Shown here: piece after piece, positions 43,401 to 52,798 of the stretch
Position numbering within the stretch: the stretch's first letter is position 1
Layout: each line of letters opens with the position of its first letter
Assembly (NCBI RefSeq): GCF_900111255.1
Contig: NZ_FOGP01000003.1
Location: 124,001-188,000, forward strand
Direction of reading: 5' to 3'
Source: Parafannyhessea umbonata
GTDB taxonomy: Bacteria > Actinomycetota > Coriobacteriia > Coriobacteriales > Atopobiaceae
DNA: 64,000 nt
Notes under the pieces: generated by a model
Told to the model about the DNA's origin: nothing
Databases searched by the model: none
Seen by the model: the letters and a program-made list of their open reading frames with translations, nothing else
Made by a program: the position numbers and the translations under genes

Positions 43401-44134
43401 TCGAGCGCGTGGGCGCCGAGGCAAAGACCTTCGTCATCAACAACCTGACGCCCAATGCCGTCGCCGAGAGCACCAAGGCCTTCGTCGAGGAGGTCGCCAA
43501 GAGCCAGATCATCATGATCCCCGGCGGCTTCTCGGGTGGCGACGAGCCCGACGGCTCTGCAAAGTTCATCACGGCGTTCTTCCGCTCGCCCGCCGTCACC
43601 GAGGCGGTGCGTGACCTCCTGCAGAAGCGCGACGGTTTGATGCTGGGAATCTGCAACGGCTTCCAGGCGCTCGTCAAGCTGGGCCTCGTCCCCTACGGTG
43701 ACATCCGCCCGATGGACGAGACCTGCCCGACGCTGACCTTCAACACCATCGGCCGTCACCAGAGCCGCCTGGTGCGCACCCGCGTCGCGAGCAACGCCTC
43801 CCCCTGGCTTTCGAAGTGCAGCGTGGGAGACGTCCACACCATCGCGATCAGCCATGGCGAGGGTCGCTTCGTGGCATCCGACGAGCTGCTCAAGAAGATG
43901 CGCGAGACGGGCCAGATCGCCACGCAGTACGTCGACGAGGGCGGCGTCCCCTCCATGGACCTCAGCGTGAACCCCAACGGTTCCGTGCTCGCCATCGAGG
44001 GCATCACCAGCCCCGACGGCCGCGTCTTCGGCAAGATGGGACACACCGAGCGCTCCGGCAACGGCCTCTACAGCAACGTTCCCGGCAACAAGTACCAGGA
44101 GCTCTTCGAGGGCGGCGTCTCCTACTTCGCATAG
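40403..44134 (+). CDS. purL: Phosphoribosylformylglycinamidine synthase, single-chain type
   Basis: Converts FGAR to FGAM with glutamine in purine synthesis. This is the 1243-residue one-piece form found in clostridia and relatives, combining the amidotransferase with the synthase. Synthase landmarks are HCRHTTFGTE (near 225), FKNETHNHPTEIEPFGGAATCIGG (in pieces), and SSYGNQIGLATGQVSE. The C-terminal glutaminase has PGGFSGGDEPDGSAK, LGICNGFQALVKLG with the nucleophilic Cys near 1084, and a late GEGRF/HSER-like region with the catalytic His/Glu. AAAGGG precedes the ATG. No purS or purQ exists nearby, as expected for this form. Confidence 0.96.
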   Translation: MVSRVYVEKKPGFDVEAQQLRHELRHTLGIKGLEGLRVVNRYDVEGITKKLFEQCIPTVFSEPQSDTATTSMPKAAKGVEVFAVEFLPGQFDQRADSASECIQLISQGERPVVASAKLYYLQGELSSADVETIKRYVINPVEAREASLEVRKTLKVNYPKPGMVETLDGFRKMTKKQLAAFIEERGLAMDLADIQFCKDYFKSEKRDPTITEIKMIDTYWSDHCRHTTFGTELENVTIDDEVVKQAFERYLKVRKALRRGKKPVTLMDMGTIGAKYLKKEGILKNLDESEEINACTVKVKVDVNGEDQDWLFLFKNETHNHPTEIEPFGGAATCIGGAIRDPLSGRSYVYQAMRVTGAADPTVPVSETMEGKLPQRKLVRTAAAGYSSYGNQIGLATGQVSELYHPGYIAKRMEIGAVVGATPASHVRRECPKPGDQIVLLGGRTGRDGIGGATGSSKAHNVESLEKDGAEVQKGNAPTERKLQRLFRREDACKLIKRCNDFGAGGVSVAIGELADGLFIDLNKVPKKYEGLDGTELAISESQERMAVALDPKDVAEFMGYAKEENLEATVVAEVTKEPRLKMVWEGKTICDVSREFLDSNGASKHQDVHIAAQGSYAPEWPGDTLEQKMASLVRDLNVASNKGLSERFDSTIGAATVLMPFGGRKQLTPSMAMVAKLPVFGETTTVSGMAWGFNPYLMSANQFTGAYLSVVESVAKLVAAGLEHKNAYLTFQEYFEKLRQEPERWGKPAAAVLGALIAQLDLGIGSIGGKDSMSGSFEDLDVPPTLVSFATAVGKLDRITSPEFKHKDSKLWLVKPHYLADGITPEADSFLKVLDFVEQRIGDHDALAVSTPGYGCLAESLFKMSVGNQIGFGLTNEFDVDELFKLAYGSFVIETTDCTYMPKGSADFDVVDLGGTSAEFKMWAKGEVLDLGKLQEAWEQGIEGVFPYRGAGEKVETIDFDVAAKGVQRISPLVKIPKPRVVIPVFPGNNCEYDSAAAFERVGAEAKTFVINNLTPNAVAESTKAFVEEVAKSQIIMIPGGFSGGDEPDGSAKFITAFFRSPAVTEAVRDLLQKRDGLMLGICNGFQALVKLGLVPYGDIRPMDETCPTLTFNTIGRHQSRLVRTRVASNASPWLSKCSVGDVHTIAISHGEGRFVASDELLKKMRETGQIATQYVDEGGVPSMDLSVNPNGSVLAIEGITSPDGRVFGKMGHTERSGNGLYSNVPGNKYQELFEGGVSYFA

Positions 44135-44170
44135 GGTACGCGCAACTCGGTCGATTTAGCTAGATGGCGA

Positions 44171-44205
44171 GAAGGGCGTCGGCGTACCGGCGCCCTTCTT
44201 CCTTT
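44171..44205 (+). terminator. Intrinsic terminator after purL
   Basis: GAAGGGCG (44171-44178) pairs with CGCCCTTC (44191-44198) followed by TTCCTTTT. It may also serve the converging AIM24-family gene. Confidence 0.75.
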
Positions 44206-44237
44206 TGCAACGCTCGTGCGCCCTTGGTCGTTGCGCG

Positions 44238-44906
44238 CTAGCTGGACGGGATGAACGGCCTGATGGCGTTGGCGACGCCGCTGATGGGCATCGTCTGCAG
44301 CCAGATGCGGCCAGGACCCGTGAGGACGGTGTTGAAGAAGCCCTCGCCGCCCAGCATCTTGTTCTTGAGGCCGGCCACCTGCTGGATGTCAATCGAGACC
44401 GTCGACTCGAAGCCGGCGACGTAGCCGGTGTCGACCACCATCTGCTGGCCCGCCTCGAGCTGGTACTCGATCAGGTCACCGTCGATCTCGGCGAAGGCGA
44501 TGCCCGTGCCCGAGACCTTCTGCATGATGAATCCCTCGCCGCCAAATATGCCGGCGCCAACCTTCTTGTTGAAGAAGATGTCGAGCTTCACGCCCGGCTC
44601 GGCCGCCAGAAACGCGCTCTTCTGCAAGACAAAGGAGTTGCCGCTGAGCTGAATGGGAACGATTCTTCCGGGGAAGCTCGAGCCAAAGGCGATCATGCCG
44701 GCACCATGAGCGGTGTAGATGTTCTGGAACATGCTCTCGCCCGAAAAGGCCTTGCCAAACATCTTGCCGATGCCGCCTCCGACGGTTGTCATCTCCATGT
44801 TGGGCGTCATCCAGACCATGGAGCCCTTTTCGGTGATCATCTTCTCGCCGTCGGCCAGGTTGCAGAGCACGACGGGAAAGGCCCCGCCCTTGATGTCGTA
44901 GTTCAT
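44238..44906 (-). CDS. AIM24/TIGR00266-family protein
   Basis: 222-residue protein matching the TIGR00266 (AIM24) family of beta-sandwich proteins, often found near stress or envelope genes but without a proven biochemical function. It begins NYDIKGGAFPVVLCNLADGE and holds VWMTPNMEMTTVGGGIGKMF (near 32) and GEGFIMQKVSGTGIAFAEIDGDLIEY near 123 with the conserved glycines. The repeated Gly-rich turns, such as GAGIFGGEG and KMLGGEGFF, are typical of the family. It stands alone. No signal peptide or membrane segment is present, so it is probably cytoplasmic. Confidence 0.88.
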   Translation of the reverse strand: MNYDIKGGAFPVVLCNLADGEKMITEKGSMVWMTPNMEMTTVGGGIGKMFGKAFSGESMFQNIYTAHGAGMIAFGSSFPGRIVPIQLSGNSFVLQKSAFLAAEPGVKLDIFFNKKVGAGIFGGEGFIMQKVSGTGIAFAEIDGDLIEYQLEAGQQMVVDTGYVAGFESTVSIDIQQVAGLKNKMLGGEGFFNTVLTGPGRIWLQTMPISGVANAIRPFIPSS

Positions 44907-45132
44907 GATGCCCCCTCGGGTTGCTGCAGACTACACCGCCCCGACCCACTGGCGGGCCGGATTCTTTCCATTTTCCCACGCTGCGGCGCGCCCCGAACAA
45001 AGACAGCGGCACGCGGGCGTTAAGTTTTCGTGGGCGGAGGGCCAACGGCATCGCCCTCGAAACCCAAGAGTGCAAAGGTAGTCAATCGTAACTAGCAAAT
45101 CAAAAGGGCAATCGGCCCGAGGGGAGCGGCCA

Positions 45133-46212
45133 ATGGCGTCGAACGACGGCCTCCGCGGCAGCACGAAAACGAACGACAGCGCATTCCTTTCAAGCACGCA
45201 CGGCGTGCTCCTGTTTGCGCTCTGCAGCTGTTTCCTGTGGGGCTCGGCCTTCCCCTGCACCAAGGTCGGCAATGGCCTGTTCGCGATCGCCCGGCAGGAC
45301 ACGGCATCTCAGCTGCTGTTTGCCGGCGTGCGCTTCGTTCTTGCGGGCACGATGGTGATAGCCGCCATGAGCGTCGCACGCGGACGGGCACTCGTCCCCA
45401 AAAAGCGCGACTGGAGCGCAATCGCGCGCCTGTCGCTGTTCCAAACCATCCTTCAGTACGGGCTCTTCTACCCCGGCCTCTCGCACGCGAGCGGCACGTC
45501 GAGCTCGATCATAGAGGCCAGCAGCACCTTTTTGGCCATCATCCTCGCAGCGGTCGTCTTCAGGCAGGAGCGCCTGACCCCACGTAAGGTCATCGGCTGC
45601 CTGGTGGGCTTCGCGGGAGTCGCCCTGGTCAACGTCAAGGCCGGTGGCACGTTCACGCTCTCGCTCGGAGGAGAGGGGCTCGTGTTCTTCTCGACATTCG
45701 CGGCGGCCACCTCGTCCTGCCTGATCCAGGGCCTCTCCAAGGACCACGACCCGGTTCTCCTGAGCGGCTGGCAGTTCCTTGTAGGCGGCCTGGCACTCAC
45801 GCTCGCGGGGGCCTTCGCGGGCGGAACCCTGAGCCCCTGCGGCCCCGAGGCCATCGCACTTCTGGTCTACATGGGGTTCATCTCGGCGGCGGCCTACTCG
45901 CTCTGGTCGATGCTGCTTTCGGCAAACCCCGTCTCGCGCGTCACGGTCTTCGGCTTCATGAACCCGGTCTTCGGCGCCGGACTCTCCGCCCTCATCCTGG
46001 GCGAGAGGGCCAGCATCGACCCCGTGCGCGCGGGCCTTGCCCTCGCGCTCGTGTCCGCGGGCATCGTCGCCGTCAACCTGAAACTGCCCGCTCGTTCCGG
46101 CGGCACGGGACGGGCCACGCACGCCCGAAATGAGCTCGCGGGCATGCTGCGCAGGGGAATGCTTGAGCAGGAGGCTGCCGTGCGCGCCCTTACCGAGCGC
46201 CGCGCGGCATAG
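45133..46212 (+). CDS. EamA-family (DMT) exporter
   Basis: 359 residues with ten predicted membrane segments in two five-helix halves, the EamA layout of the drug/metabolite transporter superfamily. The first half starts near GVLLFALCSCFLWGSAFPCTKVG, an EamA motif with the small-residue Trp-Gly turn. ASGTSSSIIEASSTFLAIILAAVVF marks the middle of repeat one and PVSRVTVFGFMNPVFGAGLSALILGE repeat two (both in pieces). The substrate is unpredictable. The ATG has GGGGAG seven bases upstream. An approximately 40-residue hydrophilic C-terminal tail is longer than usual. Confidence 0.9.
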   Translation: MASNDGLRGSTKTNDSAFLSSTHGVLLFALCSCFLWGSAFPCTKVGNGLFAIARQDTASQLLFAGVRFVLAGTMVIAAMSVARGRALVPKKRDWSAIARLSLFQTILQYGLFYPGLSHASGTSSSIIEASSTFLAIILAAVVFRQERLTPRKVIGCLVGFAGVALVNVKAGGTFTLSLGGEGLVFFSTFAAATSSCLIQGLSKDHDPVLLSGWQFLVGGLALTLAGAFAGGTLSPCGPEAIALLVYMGFISAAAYSLWSMLLSANPVSRVTVFGFMNPVFGAGLSALILGERASIDPVRAGLALALVSAGIVAVNLKLPARSGGTGRATHARNELAGMLRRGMLEQEAAVRALTERRAA

Positions 46213-46265
46213 CGCCACACCAGGGACACGCGACCCAGCAACCAAAATCGTAGTGAAGGAGAATC

Positions 46266-46511
46266 ATGCACAAGAGCAAGCTCATCAAGGACACCACGCG
46301 AGAAGAGCGCATCGCCATCGTGCAGGAGGCCCTCTCGTGGGGCGACGAGTGCGACGGGGCCAGCACGCAGGCCGCTTCCGTCGACAAGTTCTATCTTCCC
46401 TACATCGAGGGCGAGTGCGAGCTGCGCGAGCTCAACATGCGCAAGGCCAGCACGAGCTACGTGCTCAGCGGCAACGACCGCGGGCAGAACGGCCCTTCCT
46501 GCATGATGTAG
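46266..46511 (+). CDS. Small hypothetical protein (81 residues)
   Basis: A short open frame with an excellent ribosome site, AAGGAG five bases before the ATG, 53 bases after the exporter. The protein is hydrophilic, with KLIKDTTREERIAIVQEALSW at the N-terminus, an acidic middle GDECDG, and three cysteines in total: one in DECDG, one in GECEL, and one in the C-terminal GPSCMM. No signal peptide or membrane segment is present. I do not recognise it. The even spacing of conserved-type codons suggests a real gene; context suggests transcription with the exporter. Confidence 0.7.
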   Translation: MHKSKLIKDTTREERIAIVQEALSWGDECDGASTQAASVDKFYLPYIEGECELRELNMRKASTSYVLSGNDRGQNGPSCMM

Positions 46512-46544
46512 CCCCGGGACACCCCGGCACGCAGGCCGAAGCCC

Positions 46545-47798
46545 CTACTCGGACTTGAGGCAGAGTATGTCCAGCGGCTCGACCGCAAAGGGCAGCTCGA
46601 CGCGATAGAGGTCCATTGCCCGGTTCATCTGTGACACGGGCTCCCACGAGCCGGTCGCCTCGTCCCAATGGTCAGCGGCCTCCAGGGAGCACTCCCTGAT
46701 AGGCTCCGTTGCGGAAAGCACCTGCAGGATGGAGCCGAAGGCTGCCCTGTTGCGGCACCTGACCTCACAGGAGTAGCCCCTGCCGCCGCCAAGGGGGGCG
46801 CACTTCTCGACCGTGGCAACCATGAGCCTGTCGCGCGCGTACTCCACGCGCCCCGGGTTCTGCGTGGGATTGCCGTAGAAGAAGCCCGTGGAGTACGGAC
46901 GGTGGCTCACGGCGTCCAGCTCGCCCATCCAGGCGGAGGCGGGCTCGCCATCCAGAACGTGACGGTAGGCGTTGGTTACGCAAGCCGTGTAGTAGGCGCC
47001 CTTGGCACGACCCTCGATCTTGATGGCCGAGACGCCGGCTTGGGCAAGGTCGCCCAGGTGGTCGAGCATGCAGAGGTCGTTCGAACTGAGGATGTAGCTC
47101 CAAGACCCGTCGTATTCGACGGGCATGCGGCGCACGTCCGGCTGGGACTCCTCGACCAGCGCCCAGCCCCATCGGCAGGGCTGTGTGCAGGCGCCCACGT
47201 TCGCGCCGCGCTCGCGCCCCACGAGCTCGCTCGAAAGGAGACAGCGCCCCGAGAGGGCCATGCACATCGAGCCGTGGGCAAACACCTCGATCTCGAGCTC
47301 GGGCGAGAGGCGCTCGCGCAGGCGGGCGACGTCCTCGACGCTCATCTCGCGGGCGAGCACCAGGCGACGGGCACCCAGGCGCGCATACTCCTCTGCGGCA
47401 CGCGCGTTCATGATGGAGGTCTGCGTCGAGGCGTGGATCTCGACGTGGGGGGCGTGCTCGCGCAGGAGCGAGATGGCCCCTAGGTCCGCCGCGATCGCCG
47501 CGTCGACACCTATCTCGTCGATAAAGTGCAGGTACTCGGGCAGCGCGTCGATGTCCTCGTCGCCCATAATCGTGTTGAGGGTCAGGTGCACGCTCACGCC
47601 CGCCGCATGGGCCTCCCGCACCGCCGCCACCAGTTGGTCGCGGTCGAAGTTCTTGCTGCGCGCGCGCATGCCCCAGCGGCTGCCCGCAAGGTAGACCTCG
47701 TCCGCACCAAAGTGAATGGCCTGGCGAAGCTGCTCGGGGCCGCCCGCGGGCGAGAGGAGCTTCATGGGCAGGGCTGATGCGGGGCGCTCATCCATCAT
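46545..47798 (-). CDS. Peptidase U32-family protein (TrhP/RlhA type)
   Basis: 417 residues of the U32 family, which includes tRNA uridine hydroxylases (TrhP) and a 23S rRNA hydroxylase (RlhA) more than true peptidases. It starts with the TIM-barrel region KLLSPAGGPEQLRQAIHFGADEVYLAG in pieces. The diagnostic stretch at about 177-215 is FAHGSMCMALSGRCLLSS followed by GANVGACTQPCRW, with four conserved cysteines. The next KIEGRAKGAYYTACVTNAYR is also typical. No clear ribosome site precedes the ATG at 47798; a second ATG (47795) follows directly and one at residue 12 (MKLLSPAGG) is possible. The role here is probably RNA modification. Confidence 0.88.
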   Translation of the reverse strand: MMDERPASALPMKLLSPAGGPEQLRQAIHFGADEVYLAGSRWGMRARSKNFDRDQLVAAVREAHAAGVSVHLTLNTIMGDEDIDALPEYLHFIDEIGVDAAIAADLGAISLLREHAPHVEIHASTQTSIMNARAAEEYARLGARRLVLAREMSVEDVARLRERLSPELEIEVFAHGSMCMALSGRCLLSSELVGRERGANVGACTQPCRWGWALVEESQPDVRRMPVEYDGSWSYILSSNDLCMLDHLGDLAQAGVSAIKIEGRAKGAYYTACVTNAYRHVLDGEPASAWMGELDAVSHRPYSTGFFYGNPTQNPGRVEYARDRLMVATVEKCAPLGGGRGYSCEVRCRNRAAFGSILQVLSATEPIRECSLEAADHWDEATGSWEPVSQMNRAMDLYRVELPFAVEPLDILCLKSE

Positions 47799-48005
47799 TC
47801 ATATCCGAATCCGGGCGCCTCGGACGGTGGCCGCGCGCCCCTTTGACGTGCGACGGCACCGTCGCGGCTCGTTTTCGTTCCAGCCCAGAGTACCTCACGC
47901 AAGGAGGCGCCGCGCGGCGTCGCCCTGCCCCGACAACAAACAAGCAGACCGCAGGGCGGCTATACTCGATTCGGCAGGCGGCCCCATCCAGAGACGAGGA
48001 CGAAA

Positions 48006-49133
48006 GTGTCAGGCAAACACGCGCGCAACCAGAAGACCGACCCCGCGAATGCAGGCGAGAGCACGTCTTGCGAACGGCATAACCGTCCGAAGGCGGTGGC
48101 GGCAGCGCTTGTCCTGGCTGCCGTCTGCGCGCTCGCGGCGCCGGCAACGCGCGAGGCGCTGTTCTCGCTCCTTTCCCGCCAAAAGACCGCAAGCGCCCAA
48201 CCCGCCGCAGAGGAGCAGGCGGGCGAGAAGGACGCAGGCGCCGAGGTCGACAAGGGCGCCGCAGACCCCAAGGAGAACCCGGCCGCAGCCGACGGGGAGG
48301 ACAAGACCCCGCTCGAGACGGGCGCCGCGGCATCGATGGCCACCGTCACCAGCGACGCGGGCATCACGTCCTGCGCGCCCGAGGGATTCGTCGACACACC
48401 GACCTATCAGAACCTCGAGTCCGCCGTCGCGACGTTTCGCGCGAGCGGCTACGACATGGGCTTCGCCTTGGTCGACCTTTCGACCGGCAGGTCCATCAGC
48501 TACCAGGCAGACAAGCTGTTCTATCCCGCGAGCAGCTGCAAGGCGCTCTACTGCACGGCCGTGCTCGAGACCACCGGGGGCAGCGCCGCAAGCACCAGCG
48601 GGGAGACCATACAGAGCTGCATCGTCAACTCTGACAACGACGCCTTCCGCAGCCTGCTGAAGACCTACGGCTACCGTACCTGGGGCAACTGGCTCTCGAG
48701 CTACGCCCCCGAGTCCGCGCGCGAGGCCTACACCTACAACTACCCACACATGAGCGCCAACGGAATGCTGGGCTGCTGGAAGGAGATATACCGCTTCGGA
48801 ACGTCCGGCGAGGCGGGCTCTGACCTTCTGACCTCATGCCTTGCGCAGTCCAACCACTCCGCCTGGGGAGGGCTGCTGCGCGACCGCTACACCGTCTGGT
48901 CCAAGCCCGGCTGGTACCCCGCCAACGAGGGGCTTGCCTCCACGGCGACCGCCGACAACGGCATCGTGTTCTCGGATTGCGGCGACTACGCCGTCGCGGT
49001 CCTCACCGACGCGCCCTCCGACTTCGACGCGCTCATGCCAGTGCTCGACGCGCTCAACGCCGCCCACGGCAAGATGTGCGGTGGCAGCTCCAAGCTCGTC
49101 CTGGCCTCACGGGGCGAGGGTGCCGCGGCCTAG
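48006..49133 (+). CDS. Secreted/anchored serine hydrolase of the class A beta-lactamase fold
   Basis: 375 residues: a cytoplasmic basic N-terminus, one membrane segment (about 29-46), an Ala/Glu/Lys-rich linker of roughly 60 residues, and an extracellular serine-hydrolase domain. The active-site serine motif SSCK is at 176-179 and SDN at 209-211, both standard. The third motif KTG appears as KPG (300-302). The start is a GTG at 48006. Proteins of this type in Gram-positives are usually cell-wall-related hydrolases rather than resistance enzymes; here the substrate is unknown. It lies alone, upstream of galE. Confidence 0.75.
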   Translation: MSGKHARNQKTDPANAGESTSCERHNRPKAVAAALVLAAVCALAAPATREALFSLLSRQKTASAQPAAEEQAGEKDAGAEVDKGAADPKENPAAADGEDKTPLETGAAASMATVTSDAGITSCAPEGFVDTPTYQNLESAVATFRASGYDMGFALVDLSTGRSISYQADKLFYPASSCKALYCTAVLETTGGSAASTSGETIQSCIVNSDNDAFRSLLKTYGYRTWGNWLSSYAPESAREAYTYNYPHMSANGMLGCWKEIYRFGTSGEAGSDLLTSCLAQSNHSAWGGLLRDRYTVWSKPGWYPANEGLASTATADNGIVFSDCGDYAVAVLTDAPSDFDALMPVLDALNAAHGKMCGGSSKLVLASRGEGAAA

Positions 49134-49310
49134 GGCGGAGGCGCTTCTCGCCTTGGAAACATGGTCAGTCACGTTGCCTAGCCTTTTCCGCGAGCTTGCC
49201 ATCCATACCGCGCACACGCCGCAACCGTATACTTCTTCCCGTTGCGTCTCGAACGCACCACGGCATGCGCGGCGGCGCAGGCCGGACAACGACATCCTGA
49301 AAGGACACCC

Positions 49311-50366
<1,056 letters not shown>

Positions 50367-50372
50367 GAGCCC

Positions 50373-51482
50373 GTGCCCAACAACGAAGCCCAGAGCAGCG
50401 AGGCTCCCCTGGGCGTCCATGCAGCCGAGAAGCACATGGGCGCCCAGGGCTTCGTCGCCTACCTCGCCGAGAGGCACCAGGCAATAGAGGACGCGCTCAG
50501 GCGAACGCAGCCAAACGCCGGCAAGGCGGGCGAGCCCGGTGACGGGATCCGCCTCGACCTGAGCCGCTACCTCTACGACCCCCTCTCGCGCTTCACCTCC
50601 TCCGGAGGCAAGCGCACGCGCCCGGCACTGTGCATGCTGGGCGCCGAGGCCGTCGGGGCCGACCCCGCGCGCGCCCTCTCGTTCGCCTGCGCCGTCGAGA
50701 ACTTCCAGAGCGCCGCGCTGATTCACGACGACATCGCGGACAAGGGCGAGCTGCGTCGCGGCGAGCCCTGCGTCCACGTGACCGAGGGCGTGGGCGTCGC
50801 CATCAACATTGGCGACCTCGCGCTCGTGAACGCCTCGCGCGTCGTTCTGGACGATGCGACCCTGGGTGCCGAGACCAAGCTCCGCCTGCTGCGCGAGCTC
50901 ACTGCCCTTGAGGAGCGGACAATCGAGGGCCAGGCGCTCGACCTGGGCTGGGTCCGCGACGGTCGCTGGAACATCACGCCCGACGACTACCTGTACATGG
51001 CGGCGCACAAGACGGCCTACTACTCGGCCGCCGTGCCGCTGGCCGCAGGCGCCATCTGTGGCGGGGCGAGCGAGCGCCAGGTGGGGGCGCTGCGCGAGTT
51101 CGGCATGAGCTGCGGCCTGGCCTTCCAGCTTCAGGACGACCTCCTCAACCTCGTGGGCGACGCCGCCGCGCAAGGCAAGGACTTCCGCAGCGACATTACC
51201 GAGGGCAAGCGCACGCTCGCGGCCGTCTGGGCCCTCGCGCAGCTCGACGAAGACGAGCGAGCCGAGCTGCAGGCACTTCTTGACAGCGGAACGACCGATG
51301 AGGGCGACCTGGCCCGCACGGTCGAGCTCATGAGGCAATCGGGGGCAATCGAGCACGTGAGGGACGAGGCACGCCGACTCGTCGACGATGCCAAGGGCCG
51401 TCTTGCTTCTGCGGACTTTTTTCCCAAGTCATATGCAACGCTCATTTCTATGGCAGACTTTTTTGTCGAGCGCCTGGGCTAG
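50373..51482 (+). CDS. Polyprenyl diphosphate synthase
   Basis: Condenses isopentenyl diphosphate onto allylic diphosphates; in bacteria with a cell wall this supplies lipid carriers, or quinone tails. 369 residues. The first aspartate-rich motif is IHDDIADKGELRRG near 117 and the second is LQDDLLNLVGD near 255; the chain-length-regulating region preceding the first motif (ACAVENFQSAALIH) has bulky residues suggesting medium chains, though length cannot be fixed. GGKRTRP near 77 is also conserved. It starts at GTG 50373, with GGAGTAAGAG upstream. The N-terminal approximately 45 residues are unusual and hydrophilic. Confidence 0.92.
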   Translation: MPNNEAQSSEAPLGVHAAEKHMGAQGFVAYLAERHQAIEDALRRTQPNAGKAGEPGDGIRLDLSRYLYDPLSRFTSSGGKRTRPALCMLGAEAVGADPARALSFACAVENFQSAALIHDDIADKGELRRGEPCVHVTEGVGVAINIGDLALVNASRVVLDDATLGAETKLRLLRELTALEERTIEGQALDLGWVRDGRWNITPDDYLYMAAHKTAYYSAAVPLAAGAICGGASERQVGALREFGMSCGLAFQLQDDLLNLVGDAAAQGKDFRSDITEGKRTLAAVWALAQLDEDERAELQALLDSGTTDEGDLARTVELMRQSGAIEHVRDEARRLVDDAKGRLASADFFPKSYATLISMADFFVERLG

Positions 51483-51514
51483 GCGCCTAACGACAACGGA
51501 TATCGGAGATTGAC

Positions 51515-52435
51515 ATGGATCCCATTCGCGAAGGCGCCAGCGGCGCCGCAGTTGAGGACATTCAGGAGCGCCTGGCGTCCCTCGGCTATGACATCGACGC
51601 AAGCGAGCGCGAGAGCAAGGCCTTCGGCCCCTCCACCGCTTCCGCCGTCGCGAAGTTCAGACTCGACCACGGAATGCAGTTGGGCGCCGAGATCGACGCC
51701 GCGACGTGGTCCGAGCTGGTCGACGCCTGCTACGAGCTGGGCGATAGGACCCTTTACCTGCGTCTTCCCAACCTTCACGGCAACGACGTGCGCGAGCTGC
51801 AGCAGAGGCTCAACATCCTTGGCTTCTCGTGCGGTGACGCAGACGGCTGCTTTGGCGTGCACACCGAGGCCGCGGTGAAGCAGTTCCAGGAGAGCCAGGG
51901 CATGCTTGCCGACGGCATGGCCTTCCCCGACACCTTCGACGCGATCGATCGCCTGCACCACGTGTGGGCGGGCAAGCCCGCCGCAGGTCCGCATCCCATG
52001 GGCGGCATGGGCTTCGCACGAGCGGCCAGCGTCCTGGACAACGTCCAGATCTCCATTGCTGCGGAGGACCCAATCTCGCGCAACGTCGCCGGCCGTATCT
52101 GGAACCTTGCCTCGGCCACCAGCGACAAGAGCGGACTTGACCTAATCGACAACGTCGATTCCCCGCGCGAGGGCGACACCGCCGTCATCCTGCTCTCGAC
52201 GCAGCCCCTGCCCGACGGCAGCAAGCTCGCCAACCTCACCGCCGACGACGTTGACACCCTTCCGGCGCGCCTGCGCACCACCTGCGAGAGCCGCCGCGCT
52301 GCCGGCAGCAGGGTCCCCGTCATCCGCGTGGAGCTTCCCCACGGCCTGGGGTACGACGGCACCTTCACCATGGGCGACGCCCAGACCTTCGCGGTCATGC
52401 TGCTTGACGCCATATGCTCGGCTTTCGATTTCTGA
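51515..52435 (+). CDS. Two-repeat peptidoglycan-binding protein with unknown C-terminal domain
   Basis: 306 residues. Residues 6-67 and about 89-147 are two PG_binding_1-type three-helix domains (REGASGAAVEDIQERLASLGY, then DVRELQQRLNILGFSCGDADGCFG, in pieces). The last 130 residues form an unassigned domain with GDTAVILLSTQPLPDGSKLANLTADD and a closing DGTFTMGDAQTFAVMLLDAIC. There is no signal peptide or membrane segment, although peptidoglycan binding implies extracellular work. The domain order recalls CwlM of mycobacteria, a cytoplasmic regulator of MurA, but the amidase domain is not recognisable. The ATG has GGAG eight bases upstream. It may be a transcript neighbour of the polyprenyl synthase. 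Confidence 0.72.
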   Translation: MDPIREGASGAAVEDIQERLASLGYDIDASERESKAFGPSTASAVAKFRLDHGMQLGAEIDAATWSELVDACYELGDRTLYLRLPNLHGNDVRELQQRLNILGFSCGDADGCFGVHTEAAVKQFQESQGMLADGMAFPDTFDAIDRLHHVWAGKPAAGPHPMGGMGFARAASVLDNVQISIAAEDPISRNVAGRIWNLASATSDKSGLDLIDNVDSPREGDTAVILLSTQPLPDGSKLANLTADDVDTLPARLRTTCESRRAAGSRVPVIRVELPHGLGYDGTFTMGDAQTFAVMLLDAICSAFDF

Positions 52436-52504
52436 TAAACTGAGTGAGCGGTGGCTAGGCCGAGCCGCGCAAGGCGTGGCCAGGCCCCCAACGCTGCGAA
52501 GCAT

Positions 52505-52579
52505 TGGGGTATCGTCCAGTGGTTAGGACACGGGTTTTTGGTGCCTGTAACCTAGGTTCGAATCCTAGTACCCCAGCCA
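52505..52579 (+). tRNA. tRNA-Gln (anticodon TTG)
   Basis: Folds into a full cloverleaf: acceptor TGGGGTA with TACCCCA, D arm GTCC/GGAC, anticodon arm CGGGT-TTTTGGT-GCCTG with anticodon TTG, T arm CTAGG-TTCGAAT-CCTAG, discriminator G and encoded CCA (52577-52579). It reads CAA/CAG glutamine codons. A terminator follows. Confidence 0.97.
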
Positions 52580-52589
52580 ACGCACCCTC

Positions 52590-52618
52590 GCCGGCGCCCA
52601 TGGGGCGCCGGCTTTTTT
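52590..52618 (+). terminator. Intrinsic terminator after tRNA-Gln
   Basis: GCCGGCGCCC (52590-52599) pairs with GGGCGCCGGC (52603-52612) around ATG and runs into TTTTTT. It isolates the tRNA gene from glmU. Confidence 0.92.
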
Positions 52619-52798
52619 CTTATCGAGAGCCCCTCCAAGACGTCGGCAGGACGCCAAGCGGCTGTGTGTAAATCGTCTGCATGCCGTCTGAAATGCGGTT
52701 CCGCCGATTCAGGCGATTATCATTAAAGAGCTGTGAACGCCACTTGATTGTTTGGGTGGCGCACGCCAAAACCGCTTACGCACACTGGAGGCCTCTAC

